A DNA stretch of 64,000 bases, from positions 149,321-213,320 of the forward strand of contig CAWFZX010000037.1 of assembly GCA_963820375.1 (NCBI GenBank). The letters run 5' to 3'. A program made the position numbers and the translations under genes. Numbering within the stretch: position 1 is the first letter of the stretch; every line of letters starts with the position of its first letter. This document shows, piece by piece, positions 44,001-51,189 of this stretch. A model generated the notes under the pieces. The model had not been told where the DNA came from. It did not search any database and saw only the letters and a program-made list of their open reading frames with translations. This stretch comes from AWTP1-13 sp963820375 (lineage in GTDB: Bacteria; Pseudomonadota; Alphaproteobacteria; Rhizobiales; Hyphomicrobiaceae).

Positions 44001-44198
44001 TCAGCGCCCCTCGTCCATCCCCCGGAAAAAGGCGTCGTCCCAGCTGTCCAGGAGCGCGTCGAGCTCTTTCTTCTTCGCCGCTGCGGCCTCCGCCTCCTTC
44101 CGCTCGCGTTTCGCGCGCTCCGCGGCGAGCCATTCCAACCTGGCCCCTTCGGCCCACATTGGCGAGTCCTTCGAGGGCGGCGGAGGCTTCGGCAGCAT
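44001..44198 (-). CDS. Small highly charged helical protein
   Basis: A 65-residue frame beginning MLPKPPPPSKDSPMWAEGAR, then a strongly charged helix (ERAKRERKEAEAAAAKKKEL) and DALLDSWDDAFFRGMDEGR. It heads the minus-strand small-gene run and lies 15 bp before the zinc-ribbon gene. The helix and spacing support coding; the family is unknown. Confidence 0.5.
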   Translation of the reverse strand: MLPKPPPPSKDSPMWAEGARLEWLAAERAKRERKEAEAAAAKKKELDALLDSWDDAFFRGMDEGR

Positions 44199-44453
44199 GT
44201 TCTTTCTTTCATCCGATTACACTCATTATCGGATGAGTCTTCGTCTCCAATGGATATTGCGTAATCGGCAACACCTACGAAACCCCCCAGCTACTCTAAC
44301 CCCTTTTCAGGTAGGTCTTGCGAATCAGAAAGCACTCGTGATGCGACCAGTCGTAGCCGCAACTTGCCCAGCGCCGTTGCACAGGAATGCAGGGAACCGT
44401 TGAGCGCGCAATCGAGTTCATTTGGCAATCGAGGGCTTTCCAGGCGACGGACG

Positions 44454-45074
44454 ATGTGGGATTTGACTAGATATCGTGTCGCCTCATGGCACTTACTCTT
44501 GTTCCTTGCCGGCAGCACCACGTTGGGAGGCTGCGCTACGTACGGATCTCAGGGCTCGCGATCCGCGGCGCCAAGTTTTGCCGGGGGGATGCGAACGTCC
44601 GGCGAGCCCCACTCAGTCAGAGAGACCCAATTTTTCCCCAGTGTTTATGCGCCGGGTGAGATCGTAGTGAGCTTCGGCGACCGGCGTCTTTACTACATCG
44701 AGAGCCGCGGTCGCGCTGTCAGCTATCCGATTGCTGTTCCGCGCGAAGTGGATCGATGGGAAGGCGTGACCACTGTGTCGGACAAACGGATCAATCCGTC
44801 ATGGGTGCCGACGCAGGAGATGATGCGCGAAAATCCGAGACTGCCGAGCTATGTGCCTGGCGGTCACCCAATGAACCCCCTAGGAGTGCGCGCACTCTAC
44901 CTGGGCGAGAGCACCTATCGCATTCACGGCACCGATGCGCCCTGGACGATCGGCGAGGCGGTTTCCAAGGGCTGCATTCGCATGTTCAACGAGCATGCGC
45001 TTGATCTGTATCAGCGTGTCGAGCTTGGCACGCGCGTCACGGTGACCTGGAGCCGGCTCGCTCGTTCCACTTAG
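44454..45074 (+). CDS. L,D-transpeptidase (YkuD) lipoprotein
   Basis: A 206-residue envelope enzyme that makes 3-3 peptidoglycan crosslinks or attaches proteins to peptidoglycan. The N-terminal hydrophobic region ends in a lipobox-like LGGCATYG near residue 27, which predicts a lipoprotein. The YkuD domain spans about 65-200: EIVVSFGDRRLYYIESRGRA near 70, then RIHGTDAPWTIGEAVSKGCI near 158. The catalytic Cys and the His-x-Ser/Gly-Cys-Ile-Arg motif are intact (SKGCIRM). The ATG at 44454 has only a weak ribosome site. It lies inside the irregular region but looks functional. Confidence 0.9.
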   Translation: MWDLTRYRVASWHLLLFLAGSTTLGGCATYGSQGSRSAAPSFAGGMRTSGEPHSVRETQFFPSVYAPGEIVVSFGDRRLYYIESRGRAVSYPIAVPREVDRWEGVTTVSDKRINPSWVPTQEMMRENPRLPSYVPGGHPMNPLGVRALYLGESTYRIHGTDAPWTIGEAVSKGCIRMFNEHALDLYQRVELGTRVTVTWSRLARST

Positions 45075-45866
45075 TGCGAGTTCCGCCGTTTAGCGCTGCG
45101 ACCGGTTTCACGAACGCAGGGAAATACACGGCTGTGATCGCTTGCACCTTTGCAAACGGAAGTCGGCGTCATCGGGGGTGCTTCGGCGGAACTGCACCAA
45201 CGACTAACGTCGTGGCGTCCGCTACATGGTCAATTCTTGATATGTGCAGTCCGCGGGGGTAACGGGGCACCCACGTCAACAAACCCGCGACCCGTGAGGC
45301 CTTGCTGATCGCAATGAGGGCTCTGATAGATGCCCATGCAGCGGGCTAATCCCACAACGCTGCTTCAGGGACCGTTCTCACTGCGACTAGGGTCCGGCCG
45401 CCTTACGTTGTTCGTGCGCTTCTTCTTTTCTAGCAACTCAACCAAGCGAGCTAGGTCTGGTGGAAGGCAGCCGGGTATGTTGAGAAGTTCCCTCAACTTG
45501 TCACCTAATATCTTAGGCGTCACCCTCGCACCTTGCTTTTGGCAGACGGGATCGATCCGGAAGGCCGGCACGCATGGAACGTGGCATATGGCTAGATTGA
45601 CTATTCCTCACACTGACAACGTCTTCATACCCGCACAGTTGCTGACATTGCGTGCGAAATGTTAGTACGCTTTCGCACGTGATCGTGCGGTGCTCCAAAT
45701 CACTCTGCTCTTCTCTTTATGAACGGCTAATTTGCTATTGCTACCGATTGGGCGCCTAGTGTGGGCGGAAGAGCGGCAGCAATGACAACTTGGATAGTGT
45801 CTTCCGAGGTCGTCTGCGTATGTTGCCGCTCTTTCTTCCGCAAACTGACCAGTGAACTCCGAGCAC
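45075..45866. other. Long low-coding stretch, lower GC
   Basis: Nearly 800 bases of visibly more AT-rich DNA with almost no credible gene. One minus-strand frame at 45365-45571 (GTG start, 68 residues) contains an amphipathic helix (PKILGDKLRELLNIPGCLPP) and could be a small gene or remnant, but no ribosome site supports it. The composition and lack of genes fit decayed foreign DNA. Confidence 0.45.
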
Positions 45867-46118
45867 TTAACGGTAACGGTAGTAGCGCGCGCCTCGGCCA
45901 CTGGTTGAAGCCAACTCGTGGGCTGTTACGAGGACCGTGCTGCGTTGGCCGTTGGCGGTTAGCGTCGCTCGGCGCTTTTTGACATCATTAAGCGCCTGTT
46001 GCTGGGTCACGAACAAACCCAAACGGTCGTCTCCAGCGCCGACGGACCAGCCGTAGTTGGTGAGCTCGACTCGGAAGATCGTAGTGATTGCTTGCTTAGC
46101 CACAAACGAGCGTAGCAC
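45867..46118 (-). CDS. Small hypothetical protein (DUF2188-like pattern)
   Basis: An 83-residue frame from a GTG at 46118. It reads ITTIFRVELTNYGWSVGAGD then DRLGLFVTQQQALNDVKKRR and QRSTVLVTAHELAS. The alternation of beta strand (GWSV), helix beginning T-x-x-x-A, and closing strand (TVLVTAHE) recalls the small DUF2188 fold. No strong ribosome site is seen. Codon use is less GC-biased than in the core genes. Confidence 0.45.
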   Translation of the reverse strand: MLRSFVAKQAITTIFRVELTNYGWSVGAGDDRLGLFVTQQQALNDVKKRRATLTANGQRSTVLVTAHELASTSGRGARYYRYR

Positions 46119-46564
46119 ATTCGGCGCCTATCAGCGAGTTGCGGCCTGAACAGGGCGCGCCGGCACTGCATTCGTCATTGGTCATGACTTTGAGACGACG
46201 GATTGCATGCGGCCTTGCCCCAACCCGGGCGCCTTCTACCGCACGCCACCTTCGACGTGCACCACGATCGCGAGGCTGGCGGGTAGGTCCCAGCGCACGC
46301 ACGTACGGCACTGCCCATGCCCATTCCCCCGCCTCAATTAAATCTTGTATCGGTGCGCTAGCTTACCCACAGGAACACTCAGATGGTGTACGGTAATGTA
46401 CGCACGCAACACCCTGTCCGTCTTCGCTACGCGACCAGGGCCTTCAGCAGTCGATCATCACGCTTGTTGCGCGTTTGAGGATTGATCGACGGCTCGGGAT
46501 TAGCTGCCACCCTCAACAACGGCGGCACCTCTGGCAAATGCGCTTGGCCGCGCGGGGTAGGCCC
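46119..46564. other. Non-coding interval before the response regulator
   Basis: About 445 bases with no supported gene on either strand. Open frames run through it but lack ribosome sites and family patterns. It presumably carries the promoter of the response regulator gene. Confidence 0.4.
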
Positions 46565-46954
46565 ATGAACAGCTCCAGCTTGGCTGGTTGCTCAATCCTC
46601 ATTTGCGAGGACGAGCCCCTGATCGCAATCGGCATTGCAGATGCATTCACAAACGCGGGTGCGCGGGTAGTGATGGCGCGGTCATTAGCGAGTGCCCTCA
46701 TTGCCGTGGAAAATGAGGTTCCGTCGGCCGTCATCCTGGATCACGCGCTCAGCGATGGTGAGAGTTCGCAGCTTTGCAAACGACTCAAACAGCGAAACAT
46801 CCCGTACGTGGTCCACAGCGGATACAGCAATCTTGATAGAGCCGACGGCGACGCGGTGCATGTGCCGAAACCAGCTAATCCTGATGTGCTCGTGACCGCG
46901 GTTCTGGGTCTAATGCAACGTCGGCGTCGTCCCACTCTTCATCTCAATCTGTAG
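46565..46954 (+). CDS. Single-domain response regulator
   Basis: A 129-residue receiver domain with no output domain. It starts SILICEDEPLIAIGIADAFT near residue 9 (acidic pair), has the phosphoacceptor Asp in VILDHALSDG near 58, and the conserved Lys in HVPKPANPDV near 100. The pattern resembles stand-alone FixJ/Che-like receivers that relay or buffer phosphate from hybrid histidine kinases in alphaproteobacteria. No kinase is encoded nearby. The ATG at 46565 is the best start. Confidence 0.85.
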   Translation: MNSSSLAGCSILICEDEPLIAIGIADAFTNAGARVVMARSLASALIAVENEVPSAVILDHALSDGESSQLCKRLKQRNIPYVVHSGYSNLDRADGDAVHVPKPANPDVLVTAVLGLMQRRRRPTLHLNL

Positions 46955-47114
46955 AGACTAGCTAGTGCCTGCATGGGCGATGCCGAGGCCGCTAGCAGCA
47001 GCGCTGCAATTCCCTTCCCCCCATCAGTGGTCTCCCCCCTGAGCCTCCGGAATTTGGTATTCGCTCACAGTAAGCCGCCGGAGCTTCCCCCTCCGCATCA
47101 GCCGGCGGGTTTGT

Positions 47115-47615
47115 CTATCCCGCTTTTCCAAGAGGTCGCCAAGCTCGACGGCAACCCATTCTCCACGGTAATAGCGGCCACTTGCCGATGGTCGCCCCGA
47201 ACTGGCGGTAATACTGGCGCTCTAGCGCGCCCGAGCTGATCCAGCCGCCAAGGAGATCCTGAAGCGCGGGGTGGGCCTGCAGGAAGCTCACGAACTCACG
47301 GGCATACTCGTCGGGCCCTGGGACCGGCAAACCGTCGATATCGGGGTGCACGATGGCGTCGCCGATGCGTACAGGCTTTCTGGCAGGCTTTCTGGCAGGC
47401 GATCTGGCATGTGATGCGCCTGAACTCACGGGTGAACTCACGACATGGCCAGGCGCATGGCTCACGTCGTGGCCAACGGCATGGCCAGAGGCATGGCTCA
47501 CGTCATGGTTCACGTCGTGGCTAGCGACATGGTTCGCGGCGTGTGGTGCGGAACCACGGTTCCACCATCGCTGGCGCGGGCGATCGTATTCAGGGTCTGC
47601 GCGTTGGACGGCCAT
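47115..47615 (-). CDS. Hypothetical protein with His/Ser/Val repeat linker
   Basis: A protein of about 166 residues from an ATG at 47615 (MAVQRADPEYDRPRQRWWNR). It has three parts: a basic, Trp-rich N-terminus; a low-complexity linker with about ten His in 45 residues, made of imperfect His-Asp-Val / Ser-His / Gly-His steps (ASHDVNHDVSHASGHAVGHD within it); and a C-terminal domain VSFLQAHPALQDLLGGWISS, LERQYYRQFGATIGKWPLLP. The C-terminal part looks like a small helical DNA- or replication-associated module of phages or plasmids, but I cannot name it. An upstream TTG at 47714 could extend it. Confidence 0.5.
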   Translation of the reverse strand: MAVQRADPEYDRPRQRWWNRGSAPHAANHVASHDVNHDVSHASGHAVGHDVSHAPGHVVSSPVSSGASHARSPARKPARKPVRIGDAIVHPDIDGLPVPGPDEYAREFVSFLQAHPALQDLLGGWISSGALERQYYRQFGATIGKWPLLPWRMGCRRAWRPLGKAG

Positions 47616-47783
47616 GGGCAGTAACCGAATGCGGTTCGAGCGGTCGAGGTTTCCGCCGGAGGCCTGCCCTGCCGCGGCGCACGCGGCCGGCACCATTGCC
47701 CGCGAAGCAGGCAAAAAGCAAGTGCCACCTGGGCATCAGGGAGTTTCCAATAATGCCCGTAATCGGCAAGGATCGCTGTCGTG

Positions 47784-48011
47784 ATGAAAAAGCCAGCATG
47801 GTATGGCGTCTTGGAGCCGCGCGAGGCAGTGATCGCTGGCTTGGTGGGCCTCGCCGTTGTGTGGCCGCTGACTTACTATGCCTACCACACCGGCTACTAC
47901 GTAGTTTGGGGCTTTAGCCCTCCGCAATGGAAAGCCGTTGGAACTGCTATAGGCATGCTCGGCTTTGCCGTTCCCTACTGGTTGGTGAAATGGTTCGTGA
48001 AACGGCGATAA
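47784..48011 (+). CDS. Small two-span membrane protein, hypothetical
   Basis: A 75-residue protein with two clear hydrophobic helices (AVIAGLVGLAVVWPLTYYAY and TAIGMLGFAVPYWLVKWFVK) and a basic C-terminus. The size and topology could suit a phage holin or an orphan membrane peptide. The ATG at 47784 (GTG at 47781 as an alternative) has AGGA upstream. No family is recognised. Confidence 0.55.
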   Translation: MKKPAWYGVLEPREAVIAGLVGLAVVWPLTYYAYHTGYYVVWGFSPPQWKAVGTAIGMLGFAVPYWLVKWFVKRR

Positions 48012-48021
48012 AGCTACATCG

Positions 48022-48129
48022 CTAAGCCGCGGCGGCCAGGGCGGGGGTGCCGACGACGCGCTCGATCTCGGCGCCAAGAAGGTTGGCCGCCTCGCGCTTT
48101 TCGGGCCCGTAGGGCCAGTAGCGCCTCCA
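48022..48129 (-). pseudogene. C-terminal coding remnant at right edge of irregular region
   Basis: A start-less minus-strand frame of 36 codons that reads RRYWPYGPEKREAANLLGAE then IERVVGTPALAAAA before its stop at 48022. The helix pattern and strong GC-rich codon bias look like the true end of a protein. A stop immediately upstream shows that it is truncated. It lies against the third copy of the 10-bp repeat. Confidence 0.4.
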
Positions 48130-48138
48130 TCACGCAAA

Positions 48139-48148
48139 TGTGTGCACG
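48139..48148 (+). repeat. Third copy of the 10-bp edge repeat
   Basis: An exact TGTGTGCACG, matching the two copies at 41355 and 41386. A shortened GGTGCACGACGG follows. It may mark the right boundary of a decayed element. Confidence 0.35.
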
Positions 48149-48287
48149 GCGGGTGCACGACGGTTAGAGCTTGCTAAGCCCTTGGCGGAAAAAGGGATAT
48201 TTCCACTCCCACCTTAACAGTTCGTTAGCACACCGGCTCGAATATCAAGCCTTGGCGCAGCGACTAATTCGGTTGAGGAGTGAGGTG

Positions 48288-49106
48288 ATGACGCCACGGC
48301 GGGCACGCCAAGCGCTCTGCCTGTTTCTCTTGCTGGCGGCTGCGGTCGCATATAATGCGTTGTTTCGGCAAACGCGGCCCGTCGTCGGCGGCAGTAGCAA
48401 CGTTGCCGTAAGCGTGCCGTCGGCCGCCGTGCCCGCGCAGCGCACAGCGACGGCGGTCGGCACTGCCCTGGCGGAACGACCCTCGGGGCCGGCAAAGGAC
48501 CCCTCGGGGCCGCGGCTGCCAACGGCGCCCACGGCCGGGCTTGCGGAGCGCCCCTCCAGTGCCGCAAAAGAGGCGCCGGAAAAACGCCTGCGCGCTGCGC
48601 GTTTCAAGCCGGAGGGGGCCAACACCGAGGTTGGCAGCGTGTCCGGCGTGCCCCTCAAGCCGGAAGCCCGCATCGACACCGTCCGTGCCATTCAGCGGGA
48701 GTTGCGCCAGAAAGGTTATGGGGCCTTGGTCAGCGACGGGAGCCTGCGGCTGGCCACCCGAGCCGCGATCATGGCCTACGAGTACGACCATGGCCTGCCA
48801 CTGACGGGACAGGCAAGCGAGACCTTGCTGGCGCGCATCCTGTTTGGGGGCGCGCCCGCGGCTGATCCGGCAGCGGCCGGTAAGGTGCGCAGTGCCGAGG
48901 CGCAGGAGGTGGTTCGCTCGGTACAGCAGTCGCTGGCGGCGCTCGGCTATCAGCCCGGCGCACCGGATGGGCAATTGCAGGACGATACCATACGCGCCAT
49001 CCGCGAGTTCGAGATGGACAAAGGCCTTGTTCCCAAGGGTCGGATCAGCGCCGAACTGGTGGGGCAGCTGGCGGCACCGTCGGCGCCGAAACTTTCGCGT
49101 CGGTGA
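48288..49106 (+). CDS. Membrane-anchored peptidoglycan-binding (PG_binding_1) protein
   Basis: A 272-residue protein. One N-terminal membrane segment (ALCLFLLLAAAVAYNALF, about residues 9-26) leads to a long Ala/Pro/Ser-rich spacer (about 30-125). Two peptidoglycan-binding type 1 units follow: VRAIQRELRQKGYGALVSDG near 135 and VRSVQQSLAALGYQPGAPDG near 210, each followed by the T/D-x-x-x-A-I-x-x-(Y/F)-E motif. It has no catalytic domain, so it probably tethers the membrane to the wall. The ATG at 48288 has GAGG-rich upstream sequence. It marks the return to core-type genes. Confidence 0.9.
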   Translation: MTPRRARQALCLFLLLAAAVAYNALFRQTRPVVGGSSNVAVSVPSAAVPAQRTATAVGTALAERPSGPAKDPSGPRLPTAPTAGLAERPSSAAKEAPEKRLRAARFKPEGANTEVGSVSGVPLKPEARIDTVRAIQRELRQKGYGALVSDGSLRLATRAAIMAYEYDHGLPLTGQASETLLARILFGGAPAADPAAAGKVRSAEAQEVVRSVQQSLAALGYQPGAPDGQLQDDTIRAIREFEMDKGLVPKGRISAELVGQLAAPSAPKLSRR

Positions 49107-49162
49107 AGAGAGGCTCAGCTAGCGTCTTGGCACGGGGGGCGGCCAAGCTATGCTGCGCTGGC

Positions 49163-49510
49163 ATGCGATTGAAATCGGAACTTTGGGTGAAAGCCTACCT
49201 GCGGCGCTGTGCGTTCGAGGGTGCCTCGGCGCTGCTTGAGCGTCGCGGCGACAGCGATGCGGGCGCCATCTATGTCAAGGTCAGCCAACTCGACGGCAAC
49301 GCCAGCCTGTTTGGGCCGGCTCCGGCCAGTCTCAGCGCCAAGGACAACGAGCGGCGTTGGCAACCCTGTTTGCCGACGCCAGTCGCAGCCGAGGCGGAAG
49401 CCGATAGCTACCTCGCCCGCCAGCTTGCCTTCGATCCCGACCTCTGGATCATCGTCGTCGAGGATCGGCAAGGCCGCCACTTCCTTGAGGATTGGTTGGC
49501 TGCTGGCTGA
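49163..49510 (+). CDS. DUF1491 family protein
   Basis: A 115-residue protein with the DUF1491 pattern: LKSELWVKAYLRRCAFEGAS near residue 3, DAGAIYVKVSQLDGNASLFG near 32, and the end DPDLWIIVVEDRQGRHFLED. DUF1491 is an alphaproteobacterial family of unknown role, often found near peptidoglycan-binding genes as here (57 bp downstream). Confidence 0.9.
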   Translation: MRLKSELWVKAYLRRCAFEGASALLERRGDSDAGAIYVKVSQLDGNASLFGPAPASLSAKDNERRWQPCLPTPVAAEAEADSYLARQLAFDPDLWIIVVEDRQGRHFLEDWLAAG

Positions 49511-49658
49511 GACTGGGCGGCGGCAGGCTCCGACACATTAACGATGCGTTAACGGCCACAGCCGTCAAATGTTGCGATTCGTCGCGAGCGTCCACGTCGC
49601 GCGATAGGGGCATCCGCAGCGGGCAAAACCGGCGGCGGTTTGGGGGACAGCAATCGTC

Positions 49659-49838
49659 ATGATCATCGAATTTCGTTCGCAGGCTTTGCGGCTTGAGCCG
49701 CGCATGGAGGCCAGTTCGGAGGGTGCCGAAATCATCATCTTTCCGGGCGTCCGCCGGGAGCGTCAGACCGATGCGCCAAAGCCGCGCCGCAAGGACAAGG
49801 CCCGGCCGAAGCGCGACCGGCTCGAGTTGCCTGAGTGA
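49659..49838 (+). CDS. Conserved-looking 59-residue microprotein
   Basis: A short protein MIIEFRSQALRLEPRMEASS continuing EGAEIIIFPGVRRERQTDAP and ending in a Lys/Arg-rich tail. The alternating hydrophobic strands (EIIIFPGV) and strong third-position GC bias argue for a real gene. The pattern resembles short unannotated proteins I associate with Bradyrhizobium-like genomes. The ribosome site is poor (GGGGGA 14 bases upstream). Confidence 0.6.
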   Translation: MIIEFRSQALRLEPRMEASSEGAEIIIFPGVRRERQTDAPKPRRKDKARPKRDRLELPE

Positions 49839-49888
49839 GGGAGATTTGGCGGGGGGCTGGCCGACGCGCCCAGCCGGCGCGGCGGCGC

Positions 49889-50587
49889 TTAGGGCTTGAA
49901 ACCGGGGGTGCACTTGGCACGGCTCAACGCCGCCTCGGCCTCGGCCTTCCAGGCCAAGCCTTTCAGCGGCGCGCGAATGATGACCAAACCCTCGTCCGCG
50001 GGTGAGGCGATCTGGTCTTCGGCGGGCGCGGCAGGGCGCCGCCCCGCGGCGGGAATGAGATCGCCACTGCGTTCCGCGCCGGGCACGATGACGAGGGAGA
50101 TATCGGTCGTGCGCAGCTGCTGGCCCGGCATGACGTAGAAGTTGTCGCCATGCGGGGTGTGCAGAGAAAGCGTCCACCCCAGGTCGGCCAGGGGCGCGCT
50201 CACCGTGATCGGTTCGCTGGCGACACTGTAGCGGCAGATGCCGTAGTAGGCGTCCGGCATCAAGAAGGGCAACAGCTGCTTGCCCGGCAAGGCCGGTGCC
50301 ACCACCACCATGGTGTTGGCGGGCAGGACATCGCGCAGTTTCTGGTAGGCCATCCCCGGTCCGAGCAGTGGCACCGCCAGCGTCGCGCTGAGGTGCAAGA
50401 TGCCGCCGAGCAGCAGGGCGCCGACGGCCGTGCGCCAATGGATCTTGCGGATCCAGCCTGGCGGCCTCGGCAGGCTGTTGGCGCCAAGCCGAGGCGGGCG
50501 GACAGGGGGGAGGCTGGGCCATCGCCGCTCGGCCAGAGTTGACGCCAGGGTGGTTGGCAGGGGCGGCGGCGCCAATCGCGGGCTCAT
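49889..50587 (-). CDS. DUF1254-type membrane-anchored protein
   Basis: A 232-residue protein with a single membrane segment near residues 60-80 (VGALLLGGILHLSATLAVPL) and a soluble part. The soluble part shows LRDVLPANTMVVVAPALPGK, PDAYYGICRYSVASEPITVS, HGDNFYVMPGQQL and ADEGLVIIRAPLKGLAWKAE. This matches the short DUF1254 proteins encoded beside DUF1214 genes in Hyphomicrobiales. Its ATG overlaps the DUF1214 stop (ATGA), so the two are translationally coupled. Confidence 0.8.
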   Translation of the reverse strand: MSPRLAPPPLPTTLASTLAERRWPSLPPVRPPRLGANSLPRPPGWIRKIHWRTAVGALLLGGILHLSATLAVPLLGPGMAYQKLRDVLPANTMVVVAPALPGKQLLPFLMPDAYYGICRYSVASEPITVSAPLADLGWTLSLHTPHGDNFYVMPGQQLRTTDISLVIVPGAERSGDLIPAAGRRPAAPAEDQIASPADEGLVIIRAPLKGLAWKAEAEAALSRAKCTPGFKP

Positions 50588-51174
50588 CGGCAACCCAGCT
50601 TTCGGATCGCAGGCAGCGCCTTGGCGCTGCCGCCCATGTGGACGGCCGCCGCCATGCCGGCATCCTGGACCGTGAGTAGGAGTGTCACCTTGCCGGCCCC
50701 GATCGGCAACCAATTTCCGGCCCGCGCGTCGCGTGCCACCACGATCACCGCCCGCCCATCCGGTTCGCGCATGGCCGTATCGCTGCTGAAGGCGTAGCGA
50801 TCGGCCGCATTGGGGATCAGGCTACCCCTTCGGTCGAAAGCGGCAAGGCTCCACCAAGCGCCGTCCATGCCCTCAACGGTGACGGTATAATCGCAGGCCG
50901 ACTGCAGTTGTCCGCCCTCGCCGTCGGTCTTGGCGAAGAAGGTCAGCTCCAGCGTGGAGGCGATCGGCAACAGCCCGTTGCGTGCCACGCGGGCGCGCGT
51001 ATACGGATCGGCGTCGGGGCGGCCGGCGGCGAGCCAGGTGCTCCAAGGACCATAGCTGCGCGTGGTCAGGCGCGAACCTGCTTCGACCATGTACCAGGCG
51101 CTGCCGAGGCCGCCGCCAATGCCGAGCACGGCAATCGCGGTGAGGTTGACGAACAGCTTGCCGAATTGGCGCAT
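50584..51174 (-). CDS. DUF1214 domain protein
   Basis: A 196-residue protein with an N-terminal membrane anchor or signal (LFVNLTAIAVLGIGGGLGSA) and the DUF1214 body. The body reads DPYTRARVARNGLLPIASTL near residue 55, CDYTVTVEGMDGAWWSLAAF near 92, and the ending GNWLPIGAGKVTLLLTVQDA. The role of DUF1214/DUF1254 pairs is unknown. It sits 15 bp after the PBP1a gene, placing the pair in an envelope operon. ATG at 51174. Confidence 0.85.
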   Translation of the reverse strand: MRQFGKLFVNLTAIAVLGIGGGLGSAWYMVEAGSRLTTRSYGPWSTWLAAGRPDADPYTRARVARNGLLPIASTLELTFFAKTDGEGGQLQSACDYTVTVEGMDGAWWSLAAFDRRGSLIPNAADRYAFSSDTAMREPDGRAVIVVARDARAGNWLPIGAGKVTLLLTVQDAGMAAAVHMGGSAKALPAIRKLGCR

Positions 51175-51189
51175 GATCAGGAAAGGCAA

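Noticed and set aside
44291..44521. 76-codon minus-strand frame
   Set aside because: It overlaps the start of the L,D-transpeptidase gene, and its translation looks random.
45662..45901. 79-codon minus-strand frame
   Set aside because: No ribosome site, no strand or helix pattern, and it overlaps the better-supported frame at 45867-46118.
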